Shown one piece after another: positions 8,210-16,639 of a stretch of DNA of 64,000 bases; within the stretch, counting starts at the first letter, position 1; each line of letters opens with the position of its first letter. The position numbers and the translations under genes were made by a program. This DNA is from Actinopolymorpha sp. NPDC004070. GTDB lineage: Bacteria > Actinomycetota > Actinomycetes > Propionibacteriales > Actinopolymorphaceae. The notes beneath the pieces were generated by a model. It was not told the origin of the DNA, searched no databases, and saw only the letters and a list, made by a program, of their open reading frames with translations. The stretch spans positions 62,001-126,000 of the forward strand of contig NZ_JBEXMJ010000001.1 of the NCBI RefSeq assembly GCF_040610475.1, read 5' to 3'.

Positions 8210-8860
8210 TCACGACTGGTCGTACGTCAGGTATCCGTCGCGTTCCAGGTAGCGTTCGCCTGTGCGAGGGCAGCGCCAGTGACGTACGCCTGACCCGGAA
8301 TCGTCAAGCGGGCTGAGCGGTTCGCCCGCTCGCCCCACCCAGCCGATCCGTCGCGCAGGCACGCCCACCACGAGGGCGAAGTCCGGCACGTCCCTGGTCA
8401 CCACGGCACCGGCGGCCACCAGTGCCCAACGGCCGATGGTGTGACCGGCGACCACGACGGCGCGAGCGCCGATCGACGCACCCCGGCGCACCGTGACTCC
8501 CAGTGCGTCCCAGTCGTCGGGCCGCTTGAGCTTGCCGTCGACGTCGGCCGAGCGCGGGTAGAGGTCGTTGGTCAGCACCACGGCCGGGCCGATGAACACC
8601 TCGTCCTCCAGAACGGCGGGCTCGTACACCAGCGCGTGGTTCTGCAGCTTCACCCGGTCACCGATCCGCACGCCGGGCCCGACGTAGGCGCCGCGTCCGA
8701 CGATGCAGTCGGTGCCGAGGACGGCGTGCTCGCGTACCTGCGCCAGGTGCCAGATGGTGGTGTCCTCGCCGAGCGTCGAGCGCTCGTCGACGTCCGCGCC
8801 CGGATGGACGCGTGGTTCACCCACGACGCCCTCCACCGACGATGTGCTCCACAACTCCAC
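8210..8860 (-). CDS. Hexapeptide-repeat sugar N-acyltransferase (WbpD/WlbB/FdtC-like)
   Basis: 216 residues from a GTG preceded by GGAGGA at good spacing. Almost the whole protein is a left-handed beta-helix: 'VHPGADVDERSTLGEDTTIWHLAQV' opens the coil, and 'VIGRGAYVGPGV'-like turns, 'LTNDLYPRS' and 'VAAGAVVTRDVPDFALVVGVPARRIGWV' follow, exactly the layout of WbpD/WlbB and FdtC acyltransferases. The 'IWH' histidine and the asparagine of 'LQNHALV' are in the usual active-site coils. By family it acetylates the 3-amino group of a UDP-3-amino sugar. The C-terminal 25 residues contain 'RHWRCPRTGERYLERDG', a small extra domain seen in some members. It is the first gene of the minus-strand cluster. 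Confidence 0.85.
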   Translation of the reverse strand: MELWSTSSVEGVVGEPRVHPGADVDERSTLGEDTTIWHLAQVREHAVLGTDCIVGRGAYVGPGVRIGDRVKLQNHALVYEPAVLEDEVFIGPAVVLTNDLYPRSADVDGKLKRPDDWDALGVTVRRGASIGARAVVVAGHTIGRWALVAAGAVVTRDVPDFALVVGVPARRIGWVGRAGEPLSPLDDSGSGVRHWRCPRTGERYLERDGYLTYDQS

Positions 8861-8973
8861 GCACGATGTCCTCCGGAAAGGGATCGGCGGCGCACCCCCT
8901 GCGCGCGGCCCGTACTGCGAAGGTGATCAGTACGCGCTCATGCTAGGAGACGCGATGCCCGCCCGGGCGTGAT

Positions 8974-9807
8974 TCACGACGGTCGCGCGACTCCGATGCG
9001 CCGGGCGAGCACCTCGAACGGGTTCCGCGGCTCGTCCACCGAACGCCCGAAGACGTGAACGTGGACATGGGGTGTTTCCTGGCCGGCGCGGGCGCCGTCG
9101 TTGAGGAAGCAGCTCAGCCCGGTCGCTGCGAACCTGTCGGCGAAATACGCGCGCACCTCCCGCAGCCGGCTGACGTACGACACGATCTCCGCCGGCAGCA
9201 GGGATGCCGGACTCACCACGTGACGCGTGGGGAGTACCAGGACGTTCGCTTCTGTCTGCGGGACGCGAGGGCGGATGACGCGGACGCCGTCGGCGCGCCA
9301 GAGTTCCTGGTCGCGGGCCACCTCGGGCCTGCAGCCGTCGCAGTCGGCCGGGCTCGCCCCCAACTCGGGGAGCGGCGATCTGCCGGCATCGGTGGCGAAC
9401 GCATCGGCCAGCCGGCGGTCGAGGTGCTCCCGCCCCGACTCCGGCGTGACCGCACGGCGTTCGTGGACCGGCAGTGCCATCATCCTGACCGGCTTCACCC
9501 GCTCGTTCGGCGCACGCCCGAAGATGTGGACCGCCGGCTGGGGCCATTCCGTCCGTGGCTCGCCGATCCCGTCACCGTACGGAACCCACGTCCAGGCGAA
9601 GCTCACCCCGAACCCGTCGCACCCGAGTCCGGAGCGCAGGCCCGACCGGACGGTGCGGTAGGTGCGCAGGAGGTCGGCCGCGACCCCGTCCTCGTCGAGC
9701 GAAGCGCCGTCGTTCAGTCGCAGCGCCACGTGGCCGTCGGTCAGTGCGTGCCCGGGACGCAGGATCTGCCAGTACGCCGACTCCGCCAGCACCGCGTGCT
9801 CGGTCAT
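8974..9807 (-). CDS. HIT-family protein with two HIT-like halves
   Basis: 277 residues from the ATG at 9807. The C-terminal half ends in a complete histidine triad, H247-V-H249-V-H251 within 'PHVHVHVFGRS', preceded by 'VLVLPTRHVVSP', the standard HIT strand. The N-terminal half contains 'PAVHIFGRA' (residues 91-99), which looks like the same strand with only the last histidine left. 'CDGCRPE' near 156 may hold one end of a metal site. HIT enzymes hydrolyse or transfer nucleotides from phosphoramidate- or phosphodiester-type substrates; the GalT branch has such a doubled fold. Substrate unknown. Neighbouring genes give no operon partner; it is 113 bp from the polysaccharide cluster and 54 bp from the esterase. 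Confidence 0.65.
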   Translation of the reverse strand: MTEHAVLAESAYWQILRPGHALTDGHVALRLNDGASLDEDGVAADLLRTYRTVRSGLRSGLGCDGFGVSFAWTWVPYGDGIGEPRTEWPQPAVHIFGRAPNERVKPVRMMALPVHERRAVTPESGREHLDRRLADAFATDAGRSPLPELGASPADCDGCRPEVARDQELWRADGVRVIRPRVPQTEANVLVLPTRHVVSPASLLPAEIVSYVSRLREVRAYFADRFAATGLSCFLNDGARAGQETPHVHVHVFGRSVDEPRNPFEVLARRIGVARPS

Positions 9808-9861
9808 CCAGCACACCGTAGGCGGTTCGGCGCGCAGCGGCCAGGCAGACGGGCAGCGCTC

Positions 9862-11112
9862 CTACGCGTGACTGCCTTGGTGGGGAGCTGCGCGGTGCCG
9901 AGTGATCATCGGGTTGACCAGTGACCGCTTGGGCGACGTCGCCGGGTGACCTGCGTTCGCGACCGTCCACAGATGTGTCGACAGCCAGTCCAGGCAGGGC
10001 GGCATCTCGCCCTTCCACGCGCCGAAGTTGTGCCCGCCGGACGGCAGGATGATGGACGACGCCCGCATCGGCGGCTTGACCATCGACAGGAACTTCCGGG
10101 TGTCTGGCAGCACCCGGCTCTCCGTCCTGCTGGTCGTGACCAGGACCGAGACCGGCGGGGCCGGGCGGTGGCCCAGCAGCCACTCGGGGTCGTTCATGTG
10201 CTGCAGGTTCCGGTTGCGTCCGAACAGGTCACCGGTCGTGAAGTCCATGATCGCGTGGTAGTAGCCGGACAGCGACACCGCCGAGGTGAACCGGTGCGGG
10301 TAGTTCATCGCCATCTTCACCGCGCAGAAGCCGCCGGTGGAGTCACCCATCAGCCCCCATCCGGCGCCCGGCCGGGCGACGCGGAACTTCGCCGAGATCG
10401 CGTCGGTGAGGTCCCGGGCGAGGAACGTCTCCGTCTTCGGACCGTGCTCCACGTCGGTGCACTCGGTGTCGCGCGGCGGCGTGACCGTCTCGTTCGTCAT
10501 CACAAGCACCATGGGCCGGGCGTGGTGGTGCTTGATCTGCGACTCCAACGCCCAGGGGTAGGCCATCCGCATGATCAGGTTGGACGCGGTGCTCGGGTAA
10601 CCGGGCATCACGATCAGGCCGGGCATCCGCCTGTGTGCGTAGGTGGCGGAGAAATACGACGGAGGAAGGTAGACGTACGCCTGGGAACTCAGTCCGGACC
10701 TGGCACCGTGAACGGTGACGTCGAGGATCTCACCGGAGTCCCTGGCCGTCGCTGCCGGGAGAATCCCCGAACGGATCTGCACGGAGTCGTACGGTTTTCC
10801 CTTCTGGCCCGCTCCGCTCGTGACCGGCGTCTGGGGGTCGACATTCTTGACCACAGTGTCGCCGGCGGCGGCCTGGTTGTTCGCCGTACCAAGGAGATCG
10901 GACATCGACGTGTAGAACTGGAAGTTGTCGTTCACGACGACCCCCAGTGCCAGGATCGCCGCCAGTTGGGCAGCCACCAGGACGCCGAGCCGGGCGAGCA
11001 GAGGACGAAGCCCCCGGCCGTTGATCCGGGACAGCGCCCACAGGGCCAGGCCGATCACGACGATCGCGACCGTCACAGACAAAGCGAGGAACCCGCCACC
11101 GGTCAGGCCCAT
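9862..11112 (-). CDS. Membrane-anchored esterase, alpha/beta hydrolase (antigen 85/esterase D-like)
   Basis: 416 residues with two hydrophobic segments at the N-terminus (about 8-28 and 38-60), then an extracellular hydrolase domain. The nucleophile is S258 in 'GLMGDSTGGFCAVKM', the elbow typical of the esterase D/mycolyltransferase group; the histidine in 'LPSGGHNFGAWKG' fits the catalytic triad. 'AYVYLPPSYF' and 'MPGLIVMPGYP' are family landmarks. The ATG follows GGAGATCATC. By family it could be an acyltransferase or carboxylesterase acting at the cell envelope. It stands alone on the minus strand and is divergent from the DUF5996 gene. Confidence 0.8.
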   Translation of the reverse strand: MGLTGGGFLALSVTVAIVVIGLALWALSRINGRGLRPLLARLGVLVAAQLAAILALGVVVNDNFQFYTSMSDLLGTANNQAAAGDTVVKNVDPQTPVTSGAGQKGKPYDSVQIRSGILPAATARDSGEILDVTVHGARSGLSSQAYVYLPPSYFSATYAHRRMPGLIVMPGYPSTASNLIMRMAYPWALESQIKHHHARPMVLVMTNETVTPPRDTECTDVEHGPKTETFLARDLTDAISAKFRVARPGAGWGLMGDSTGGFCAVKMAMNYPHRFTSAVSLSGYYHAIMDFTTGDLFGRNRNLQHMNDPEWLLGHRPAPPVSVLVTTSRTESRVLPDTRKFLSMVKPPMRASSIILPSGGHNFGAWKGEMPPCLDWLSTHLWTVANAGHPATSPKRSLVNPMITRHRAAPHQGSHA

Positions 11113-11384
11113 GATGATCTCCGTTTCTTACCGCGCGGGGTGCGCCATCACTTCAACGGACACACTCGGCCCGCGGCTCCCACGTTGGGCAATTCTTGAC
11201 CGTCCGCTGACCGGCAGCCCGGCGCAGCGTCTGCGCGTTTCCAATGCGGAGCGGCGCTTTGTCGTTCCGAGAACATCGCGAGAAGATGCGCTGGAACGCT
11301 CTTTGCGACACGCGGACGTGTGGGGCCGCCCTATCGTGTCTCGCAGACGCCCAGCAGAGGACGAGAGCCGAGGGGATCGGCGAC

Positions 11385-12329
11385 ATGGAGAAGACGCAGA
11401 CAGCCAAGCACGAGGCGTGGCCGAGCCTGCGCGTGGACGACTGGACCGACACCCGCGATACGCTGCACATGTGGACCCAGATCGTGGGCAAGATCAGGTT
11501 GACACAGGCGCCGTTGCTGAACCACTGGTGGCAGGTCACCCTCTATGTCAGCCCGCGCGGGCTGACGACCGGCAGCATCCCGTACGGCGACAGACTCTTC
11601 GACATCGAGTTCGACTTCTGCGCGCACCAGCTCGTCATCCGGTCCAGTGACGGCGGCGTGGAGACCGTCGCTCTCGAACCGAAGTCGGTCGCGGAGTTCT
11701 ACCGCCAGACCATGCAGGCCCTTGGCCGGCTGGGCTTCGAGATCCAGATCCTCGCGCGGCCCAACGAGGTCGAGCCGGCGATCCCGTTCGCCGAGGACAC
11801 CCAGCACTCCGCCTACGACGCGGACGCCGTTCACCTGTTCTGGCGCCAGCTCGTCCAGGCGAGCCGGGTCATCGGGATCTTCAGGTCGTATTTCGTCGGC
11901 AAGGTGAGCCCGGTGCACGTCTTCTGGGGTGCGCTCGACCTGGCGTGCACCCGTTTCTCCGGGCGGCCCGCACCCGAGCATCCCGGCGGTGCGCCCAACT
12001 GTGGCGACTGGGTGATGGTGGAGGGGTACTCCCGCGAGCTCAGCAGCTGCGGCTTCTGGCCCGGGGGCGGTGAGGAAGGTGCCTTCTACGCGTACGCCTA
12101 TCCCGAGCCGGACGGCTTCGCCGACTACCCCGTCGAGCCGGCGGCGGCCCACTACAACCCGCAGTTCCAGCAGTTCCTGTTGCCGTACGAGGCGGTGCGG
12201 ACCGCCGACGATCCTGACGAGACCCTGCTGCGGTTCCTGCACACGACGTACGCGGCCGCGGCCGAACGCGGCAACTGGGACCGCGCCGCGCTCGAGGCCG
12301 ACCCAAGCCGCTGGGATAAGTACCGCTGA
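11385..12329 (+). CDS. DUF5996 family protein
   Basis: 314 residues from the ATG at 11385, chosen because the family similarity begins at 'AWPSLRVDDWTDTRDTLHMWTQIVGK' and GAGGGG lies 9 bp ahead. Landmarks of DUF5996 are present: 'NHWWQVTLYVSPRGLTT', 'IEFDFCAHQLVIRSSDG', 'PVHVFWGALDLACTRFSGR' and 'SSCGFWPGGG'. The family has no known function. It is probably cytoplasmic, with no signal peptide or membrane segment. It is transcribed away from the esterase and is followed after 170 bp by the PhyH pair. Confidence 0.85.
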   Translation: MEKTQTAKHEAWPSLRVDDWTDTRDTLHMWTQIVGKIRLTQAPLLNHWWQVTLYVSPRGLTTGSIPYGDRLFDIEFDFCAHQLVIRSSDGGVETVALEPKSVAEFYRQTMQALGRLGFEIQILARPNEVEPAIPFAEDTQHSAYDADAVHLFWRQLVQASRVIGIFRSYFVGKVSPVHVFWGALDLACTRFSGRPAPEHPGGAPNCGDWVMVEGYSRELSSCGFWPGGGEEGAFYAYAYPEPDGFADYPVEPAAAHYNPQFQQFLLPYEAVRTADDPDETLLRFLHTTYAAAAERGNWDRAALEADPSRWDKYR

Positions 12330-12390
12330 TCGGGCGGCCGAGCGTCACATGCCGGTGGTGCCGTCGAGCTGCCGATTCGATGCTCGAAAT

Positions 12391-12419
12391 GTGCATGGGA
12401 ATACGTGTTTCGTGCATGG
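12391..12419. repeat. Two direct copies of GTGCATGG, 21 bp apart
   Basis: Copies at 12391-12398 and 12412-12419 lie in the 170 bp between the DUF5996 stop and the first PhyH gene. Both are preceded by a CGAAA/TTTCG-like stretch. The two-helical-turn spacing is that of regulator half-sites. Function is inference. Confidence 0.3.
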
Positions 12420-12499
12420 TGATGGCGCTCGTCCTGCGGCAGGCTTCGAAGAAGGGGCCGGGATGAGCCGCCGGGCGTGAGTGCAGAGGACGGCAGGGC

Positions 12500-13312
12500 A
12501 TGAACGGCAAGGACGTCAAGGACGCCATGGACATGGAGACGGCGCTGAGGGAACTCGGCGTGACCGACGACCTGCTCGACGCGAAGACGAAGGCGCAACT
12601 CGACACCGACGGGTTCGCGCCGCTCCCCGGGATCCTGTCGCCGGAGCAGGTGGCCGCGTTCGGGGAGCGGCTGGCCGAGCTGTCCCGGATCGAGGGGAGC
12701 CGCGCGGGTGCGGAGGTGCACCAGGAGGCGGGCACCGACCGGCTGTCGGACCTGGTGAACAAGGACCCGATGTTCGAGGTGTGCTTCACCCATCCGGTGG
12801 TGCTCGCGGCCGTCGCTCATGTGCTCGGTGAGTTCAAACTTTCCTCGCTCAACAGCAGGGCGGCGCTGCCCGGCCAGGGTCACCAGGGGTTGCATGCGGA
12901 CTGGGGTGTCCTGAAGGAGGGGCAGGGCTACCAGGTCTGCAACTCGATCTGGTTGCTGGACGACTTCACCGCCGAGAACGGCGCCACGAGGGTGGTGCCG
13001 GGCTCGCACCGCAAGCGTGGCGTCGGTCCCGCCGACGAGCTGAACGGCGACCCGCGAGCCACCCACCCGGACGAGATCCAGCTGCTCGCGCCGGCCGGCA
13101 CGGTGGTGGTGTTCAACAGTCATCTGTGGCACGGCGGCACGCAGAACAACAGCGACCGGCCCCGGCGCGCGCTGCACTCCTACTTCACCAGGCGCGACCA
13201 GCCACAGCAGCTCGACCAGGCGGAGTACCTCCGCGTACGCACGCGGAACCGGCTGAGTCCGGCCGCGCTCTACGTCCTCGGTGTGTGGGACCAGCTCGGG
13301 ACGGCATCATGA
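12500..13312 (+). CDS. Phytanoyl-CoA dioxygenase (PhyH) family protein
   Basis: 270 residues with a double-stranded beta-helix oxygenase core. The iron ligands are intact: H132 and D134 in 'LHADWG' and H211 in 'HLWHGGTQ', with R222/R223 positioned to bind 2-oxoglutarate. 'GATRVVPGSHR' is the usual strand before the distal histidine. By family it hydroxylates or otherwise oxidises a small molecule using Fe(II), O2 and 2-oxoglutarate. The start is not certain: in-frame ATGs at 12500, 12527 and 12533 all precede the conserved region. The stop overlaps the next PhyH gene (ATGA), so the two are co-translated. Confidence 0.85.
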   Translation: MNGKDVKDAMDMETALRELGVTDDLLDAKTKAQLDTDGFAPLPGILSPEQVAAFGERLAELSRIEGSRAGAEVHQEAGTDRLSDLVNKDPMFEVCFTHPVVLAAVAHVLGEFKLSSLNSRAALPGQGHQGLHADWGVLKEGQGYQVCNSIWLLDDFTAENGATRVVPGSHRKRGVGPADELNGDPRATHPDEIQLLAPAGTVVVFNSHLWHGGTQNNSDRPRRALHSYFTRRDQPQQLDQAEYLRVRTRNRLSPAALYVLGVWDQLGTAS

Positions 13313-14121
13313 CCACTGCCGTCTCACCGGTCCGCGCGGACGCTGATCCGCCGCTGGACGACTGGATCGAGCGATTCCACCGCGACGGGTTCCTGGTGGT
13401 CGAGAACGCCCTGCCGGATGATCTTGTACGGGAGCTTCGTACCGACCTCGACGACGCGATCGGCGCCGCGCCCAACAACGCCGGGCAGGTCGAGATCCAG
13501 GTACGCATGTTCGAACGCAGCAAGGCGCATCTGCGGCTGTTCGACCACGAACCGATCGTCACGTTCGCCGAACGGCTCATCGGCTCCGACCGCCCCGGCC
13601 TCGGCCCGGAGAACGTCCACGTCGTGCACAACAACGCGTTCCGGACACCGACCCAGGCAGGTATCTCGACCTGGCACCAGGACGATCCTCCGCACTACCT
13701 CGTGACCCACGGCGAGCCGCCGGCCAACGTGCGCCTGCCCGTCCTCCTGTTCACCTGCAACTACTACCTCACCGACGTGACCGACCTGCGCCACGGACCG
13801 ACGCAGTTCGTGCCCGGCTCACACCTGTTCGGCGCCCACTGCCCGCCGACCGTGGAGGGAACGCGCTGGGAACAGGACGTGGTGACGGCGTACGGCAAGG
13901 CGGGCACGGCGATCATGTTCAGCTGCCAGGTGTGGCATCGTGGCCACCCCAACCTCAGCGAGCGGACGCGATACGTCAGCCAGGTTTCGTACGCACATCG
14001 CCTCATCGGCCACCGCTACTTCCCGTTCATGAACTACCAGATGCCCGACCACGTGTACGCCGGAGCTGACCCGCGGCTACGGCGGCTGCTCGGTTTCCTG
14101 CCCACGGGTGCCTACGGATAG
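13309..14121 (+). CDS. Phytanoyl-CoA dioxygenase (PhyH) family protein
   Basis: 270 residues from an ATG overlapping the stop of the previous PhyH gene. Ligands H123 and D125 in 'WHQDDPP', H210 in 'QVWHRGHPN' and R221 make a complete Fe(II)/2-oxoglutarate site. It is clearly diverged from its neighbour (different insert 'YLVTHGEPPANVRLP' after the HxD motif), so the pair is not a recent duplication and may act on successive positions of one substrate or as a heteromer. Substrate unknown. The gene ends 40 bp from the convergent CrtC-like gene. Confidence 0.85.
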   Translation: MTTAVSPVRADADPPLDDWIERFHRDGFLVVENALPDDLVRELRTDLDDAIGAAPNNAGQVEIQVRMFERSKAHLRLFDHEPIVTFAERLIGSDRPGLGPENVHVVHNNAFRTPTQAGISTWHQDDPPHYLVTHGEPPANVRLPVLLFTCNYYLTDVTDLRHGPTQFVPGSHLFGAHCPPTVEGTRWEQDVVTAYGKAGTAIMFSCQVWHRGHPNLSERTRYVSQVSYAHRLIGHRYFPFMNYQMPDHVYAGADPRLRRLLGFLPTGAYG

Positions 14122-14161
14122 CGCGAGCGTGCTGGTGTCAAGGCAGGCTTGCCCCGGCCCC

Positions 14162-15274
14162 TCAGCGACCGAACCGGATCGACTCGTGCACGGCCATGCC
14201 GGTCGCGCCCGCCTCGTCGTGCGCCCTGCTGAGGCAGCGGATCTCATACGTCGCACCGCTGGCCAGCCGGCTGCCCCACCGCTCCAACGAGTCGGGGAAC
14301 CGGTCGACGTCCAGCGGCTCGCCCTCGTGCAGCACCCGTAGTGGTTCGAGGGAGACCGGGCCGCGCGGAGCGGGGACGGTCCAAATGCCCGAGTCCTCGC
14401 CGGGTCCGGCGATCGGGGGCGCGCCGTCCGCGACGACCTCGACCGGATCCCCGCCGGTTCCATCCCCGCCCACCCGCCACTCGGCGACCCTCGTCCACCG
14501 CTCGCCGTTCGCCCGGTCGACGCTGGTGAACACGACCGCCCTGTCCGGCAGATGGACTCGGCCCCACCACAGCCGCCGCAGCCCGAGCAGGCGGGGCGGC
14601 AGCCGCAGCCACACCCAGTCGGCGTAGCCGGCCCCGGAAACAGAGCCGGAAATGCGGGTGCCTCCAGCACCACCGCTTTCCCAGGAGACGTCGGCCCGCG
14701 CGTACGGCACCGCCACATGCCAGTGCACCCGCGGACCGATCTGCGGGTCGGACGGGTGCCAGGCGGGCACCGGTGCGTGGTGGACCAGTCGAAGGGTTCG
14801 CCCGTCCCGGATGCCGATGGAGTACTCCATCCCGCCGTCCCGCCGCCGCCTGGGCGAGCCCGCGATCGGGCGTCCGCGCAGCACCTCCCGCCCTCCTCCG
14901 GCGGGGTAGCGTTCGACGACGGCGTAGGGCGTGTGTATCCCGGCGACCCGCAGCCACGCCAGGTGGGCGACCAGCACCTCGCCGTCAGCGCCGACCACAT
15001 CCGCGTACAGCTTGCGGAGGAGGAAGCCCCGGCGTACCAACATGCGGCTCGCCGACGTCCCGGTCAGCGCGCGGCTCACCGCGGTCGCCCCCGAGGCGAG
15101 GTCCGAGGCGATGTCCGCCGCCAGGTTCGACGCCAGGCCGGCAGTGCCACCGGTGCTGGCACGGTCGCGTTCTGGTTCCTCGTGAGATTCGGCCACGGCA
15201 ACCCCCAGCCTCGTTCCTGAAGCTGTCCACGTCGGTCCTGCTCGTAGTTGACTGTCGTCGCGGAAACGAATCAA
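14162..15274 (-). CDS. CrtC/hydroxyneurosporene-synthase-like (two lipocalin-type domains), unassigned function
   Basis: 370 residues at most. The similarity I recognise starts near residue 80 ('LVRRGFLLRKLYADVVGADGEVLVAHLAWLRVAGIHTPYAVVERY') and resembles lipocalin-like proteins related to carotenoid 1,2-hydratase (CrtC): many Trp/Tyr strands, 'RVHWHVAVPYARADV', 'WWGRVHLPDRAVVFTSVDRANGERW'. The first 75 residues look like filler, so the true start may be later. No signal peptide or membrane helix. Homologues of this type bind or hydrate hydrophobic ligands, but nothing nearby is a carotenoid gene, so the role is open. Convergent with the PhyH pair, 27 bp downstream of the sialidase-like gene on the same strand. 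Confidence 0.5.
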   Translation of the reverse strand: MIRFRDDSQLRAGPTWTASGTRLGVAVAESHEEPERDRASTGGTAGLASNLAADIASDLASGATAVSRALTGTSASRMLVRRGFLLRKLYADVVGADGEVLVAHLAWLRVAGIHTPYAVVERYPAGGGREVLRGRPIAGSPRRRRDGGMEYSIGIRDGRTLRLVHHAPVPAWHPSDPQIGPRVHWHVAVPYARADVSWESGGAGGTRISGSVSGAGYADWVWLRLPPRLLGLRRLWWGRVHLPDRAVVFTSVDRANGERWTRVAEWRVGGDGTGGDPVEVVADGAPPIAGPGEDSGIWTVPAPRGPVSLEPLRVLHEGEPLDVDRFPDSLERWGSRLASGATYEIRCLSRAHDEAGATGMAVHESIRFGR

Positions 15275-15301
15275 GGCTTCCGGCTCGGTGTCCCAGCCCG
15301 G

Positions 15302-16495
15302 TCAGCGACCAACGGCGGCCGAACCGGTCGCGTAGTAGGCCTTGCAGACGCCGTCGCTGTCGTAGGCGGTGGCGATCTCCAGCAGCCGGGTGCCGTGAGG
15401 CACCGTCAGCAGGGGTGAGCTGTAGTTGGGGCAGTAGTTGTTGTAGGGATCGGGGACGCTCACCGGGGCTGGGATCGCCCGCCACGGCCCGGCCGGTCCG
15501 TGGTCGCTGACGAAGACCGTGTGCCCGTTGCCCTCGGCGACCGTGCCGTCGGCGGCGTAGAGGATCTGACCGGTCAGGAACAGTCGCCCGTCCCGCGTCG
15601 GTCCGGGCTCCCAGGTGATCGTCGGAGTGTGCTCGAAGTACGAACCATCGGCTGCCCGGACCGTCGGGCCGAGATCAGCGGGGTCGCCCCACCGCGCCCC
15701 GTCCCGCGACTCGCGGTAGTGCACCTTGCAGTCGTACGACGGTCCGCACACCTCGTAGGTCATCAGGTATCGGCCGCCGCCGATCCGCCGCACGATGGAC
15801 ATCCCGGGGCGCGCGGCCGGGTCGCTGCTCGCCACCACCGGCACCCGGCCGGTCCAGTGCACGCCGTCGGCCGACGACTGCGCGACGAGAAGCTGGCTGT
15901 GCGCCGGCTGGTCGGTCTCGTCGGAGTAGAACACCATGAGGCGGCCGTCCTCGGTCACGGTGAACTCCGGCTCCCACAGGCCACCGGTGTTCTGCGCGAC
16001 CACCGGTGTGGCGAGGTGGGACCACGTGCGGCCGTGGTCCCGGCTGGCCCAGATCCGGATGCTCATCTGCCGTGGGTCGGTGGACTGCCCGGCCGAGGAC
16101 GCCCACAGCAGGGTGCCGGCGGCGAGGTCACCGACCCGCCGTGGTAGTTCGTACAACGTCGCGCAGCACAGTCCCTTCCCGTTCGCGCTGGCGGGGTCGG
16201 CGACCGTACCGACCTGCTCGAACGACCGGCCCTCGTCCTTGCTGGCGTAGACGGCGCCCAGACCGGTGTTGCCGTCGAAGGTCACGACACTGGCCAGGAT
16301 GGTTCCATTGGCGGGACCCGAGTGCTGCAGGCGGACCAGCCGAGGGTAGAGGCCGACGTTCGGGCGAAGGAGTGTTCCGCTCGCGCCGGTCGCGGCCTGC
16401 GCGGCGCGGTCGGTCGCCGTACCCACGAAGCCTGCGGCGAGCATCGCGAGCGCGGTCAGCAGGAGCCAGGCCCTCCGGCCTCGATGTGCGGCCAT
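15302..16495 (-). CDS. Secreted sialidase/BNR-repeat beta-propeller protein
   Basis: 397 residues with a Sec signal peptide (basic 'MAAHRGRRAW', hydrophobic core, cleavage after 'AQA' near residue 35). Asp-box motifs 'SKDEGRSFE' and 'SRDHGRTWS' mark beta-propeller blades, and 'LWEPEFTVTEDGRLMVFYSDE' is typical of exo-sialidase-like glycosidases. Cysteine pairs ('GLCCATLY', 'CGPSYDCK', 'NNYCPNYSS') fit an extracellular location. By family it hydrolyses terminal sugars from glycans, but relatives with this fold also act on other sugars, and I cannot identify the full sialidase Arg triad. It is divergent from the third PhyH gene. Confidence 0.75.
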   Translation of the reverse strand: MAAHRGRRAWLLLTALAMLAAGFVGTATDRAAQAATGASGTLLRPNVGLYPRLVRLQHSGPANGTILASVVTFDGNTGLGAVYASKDEGRSFEQVGTVADPASANGKGLCCATLYELPRRVGDLAAGTLLWASSAGQSTDPRQMSIRIWASRDHGRTWSHLATPVVAQNTGGLWEPEFTVTEDGRLMVFYSDETDQPAHSQLLVAQSSADGVHWTGRVPVVASSDPAARPGMSIVRRIGGGRYLMTYEVCGPSYDCKVHYRESRDGARWGDPADLGPTVRAADGSYFEHTPTITWEPGPTRDGRLFLTGQILYAADGTVAEGNGHTVFVSDHGPAGPWRAIPAPVSVPDPYNNYCPNYSSPLLTVPHGTRLLEIATAYDSDGVCKAYYATGSAAVGR

Positions 16496-16639
16496 GACGA
16501 AGCCTCCGATCTCGGTGGTGTGTACCCCGCGTGCGGATGGCTACCCACCCTGTCACGGGCTGCTGTCCGGAGTGATCGACGAAGTCCAGGACTGGTCGCA
16601 GATGCGGCACCGGCGGGATTCGCGTGCTGGGATTGGGCG

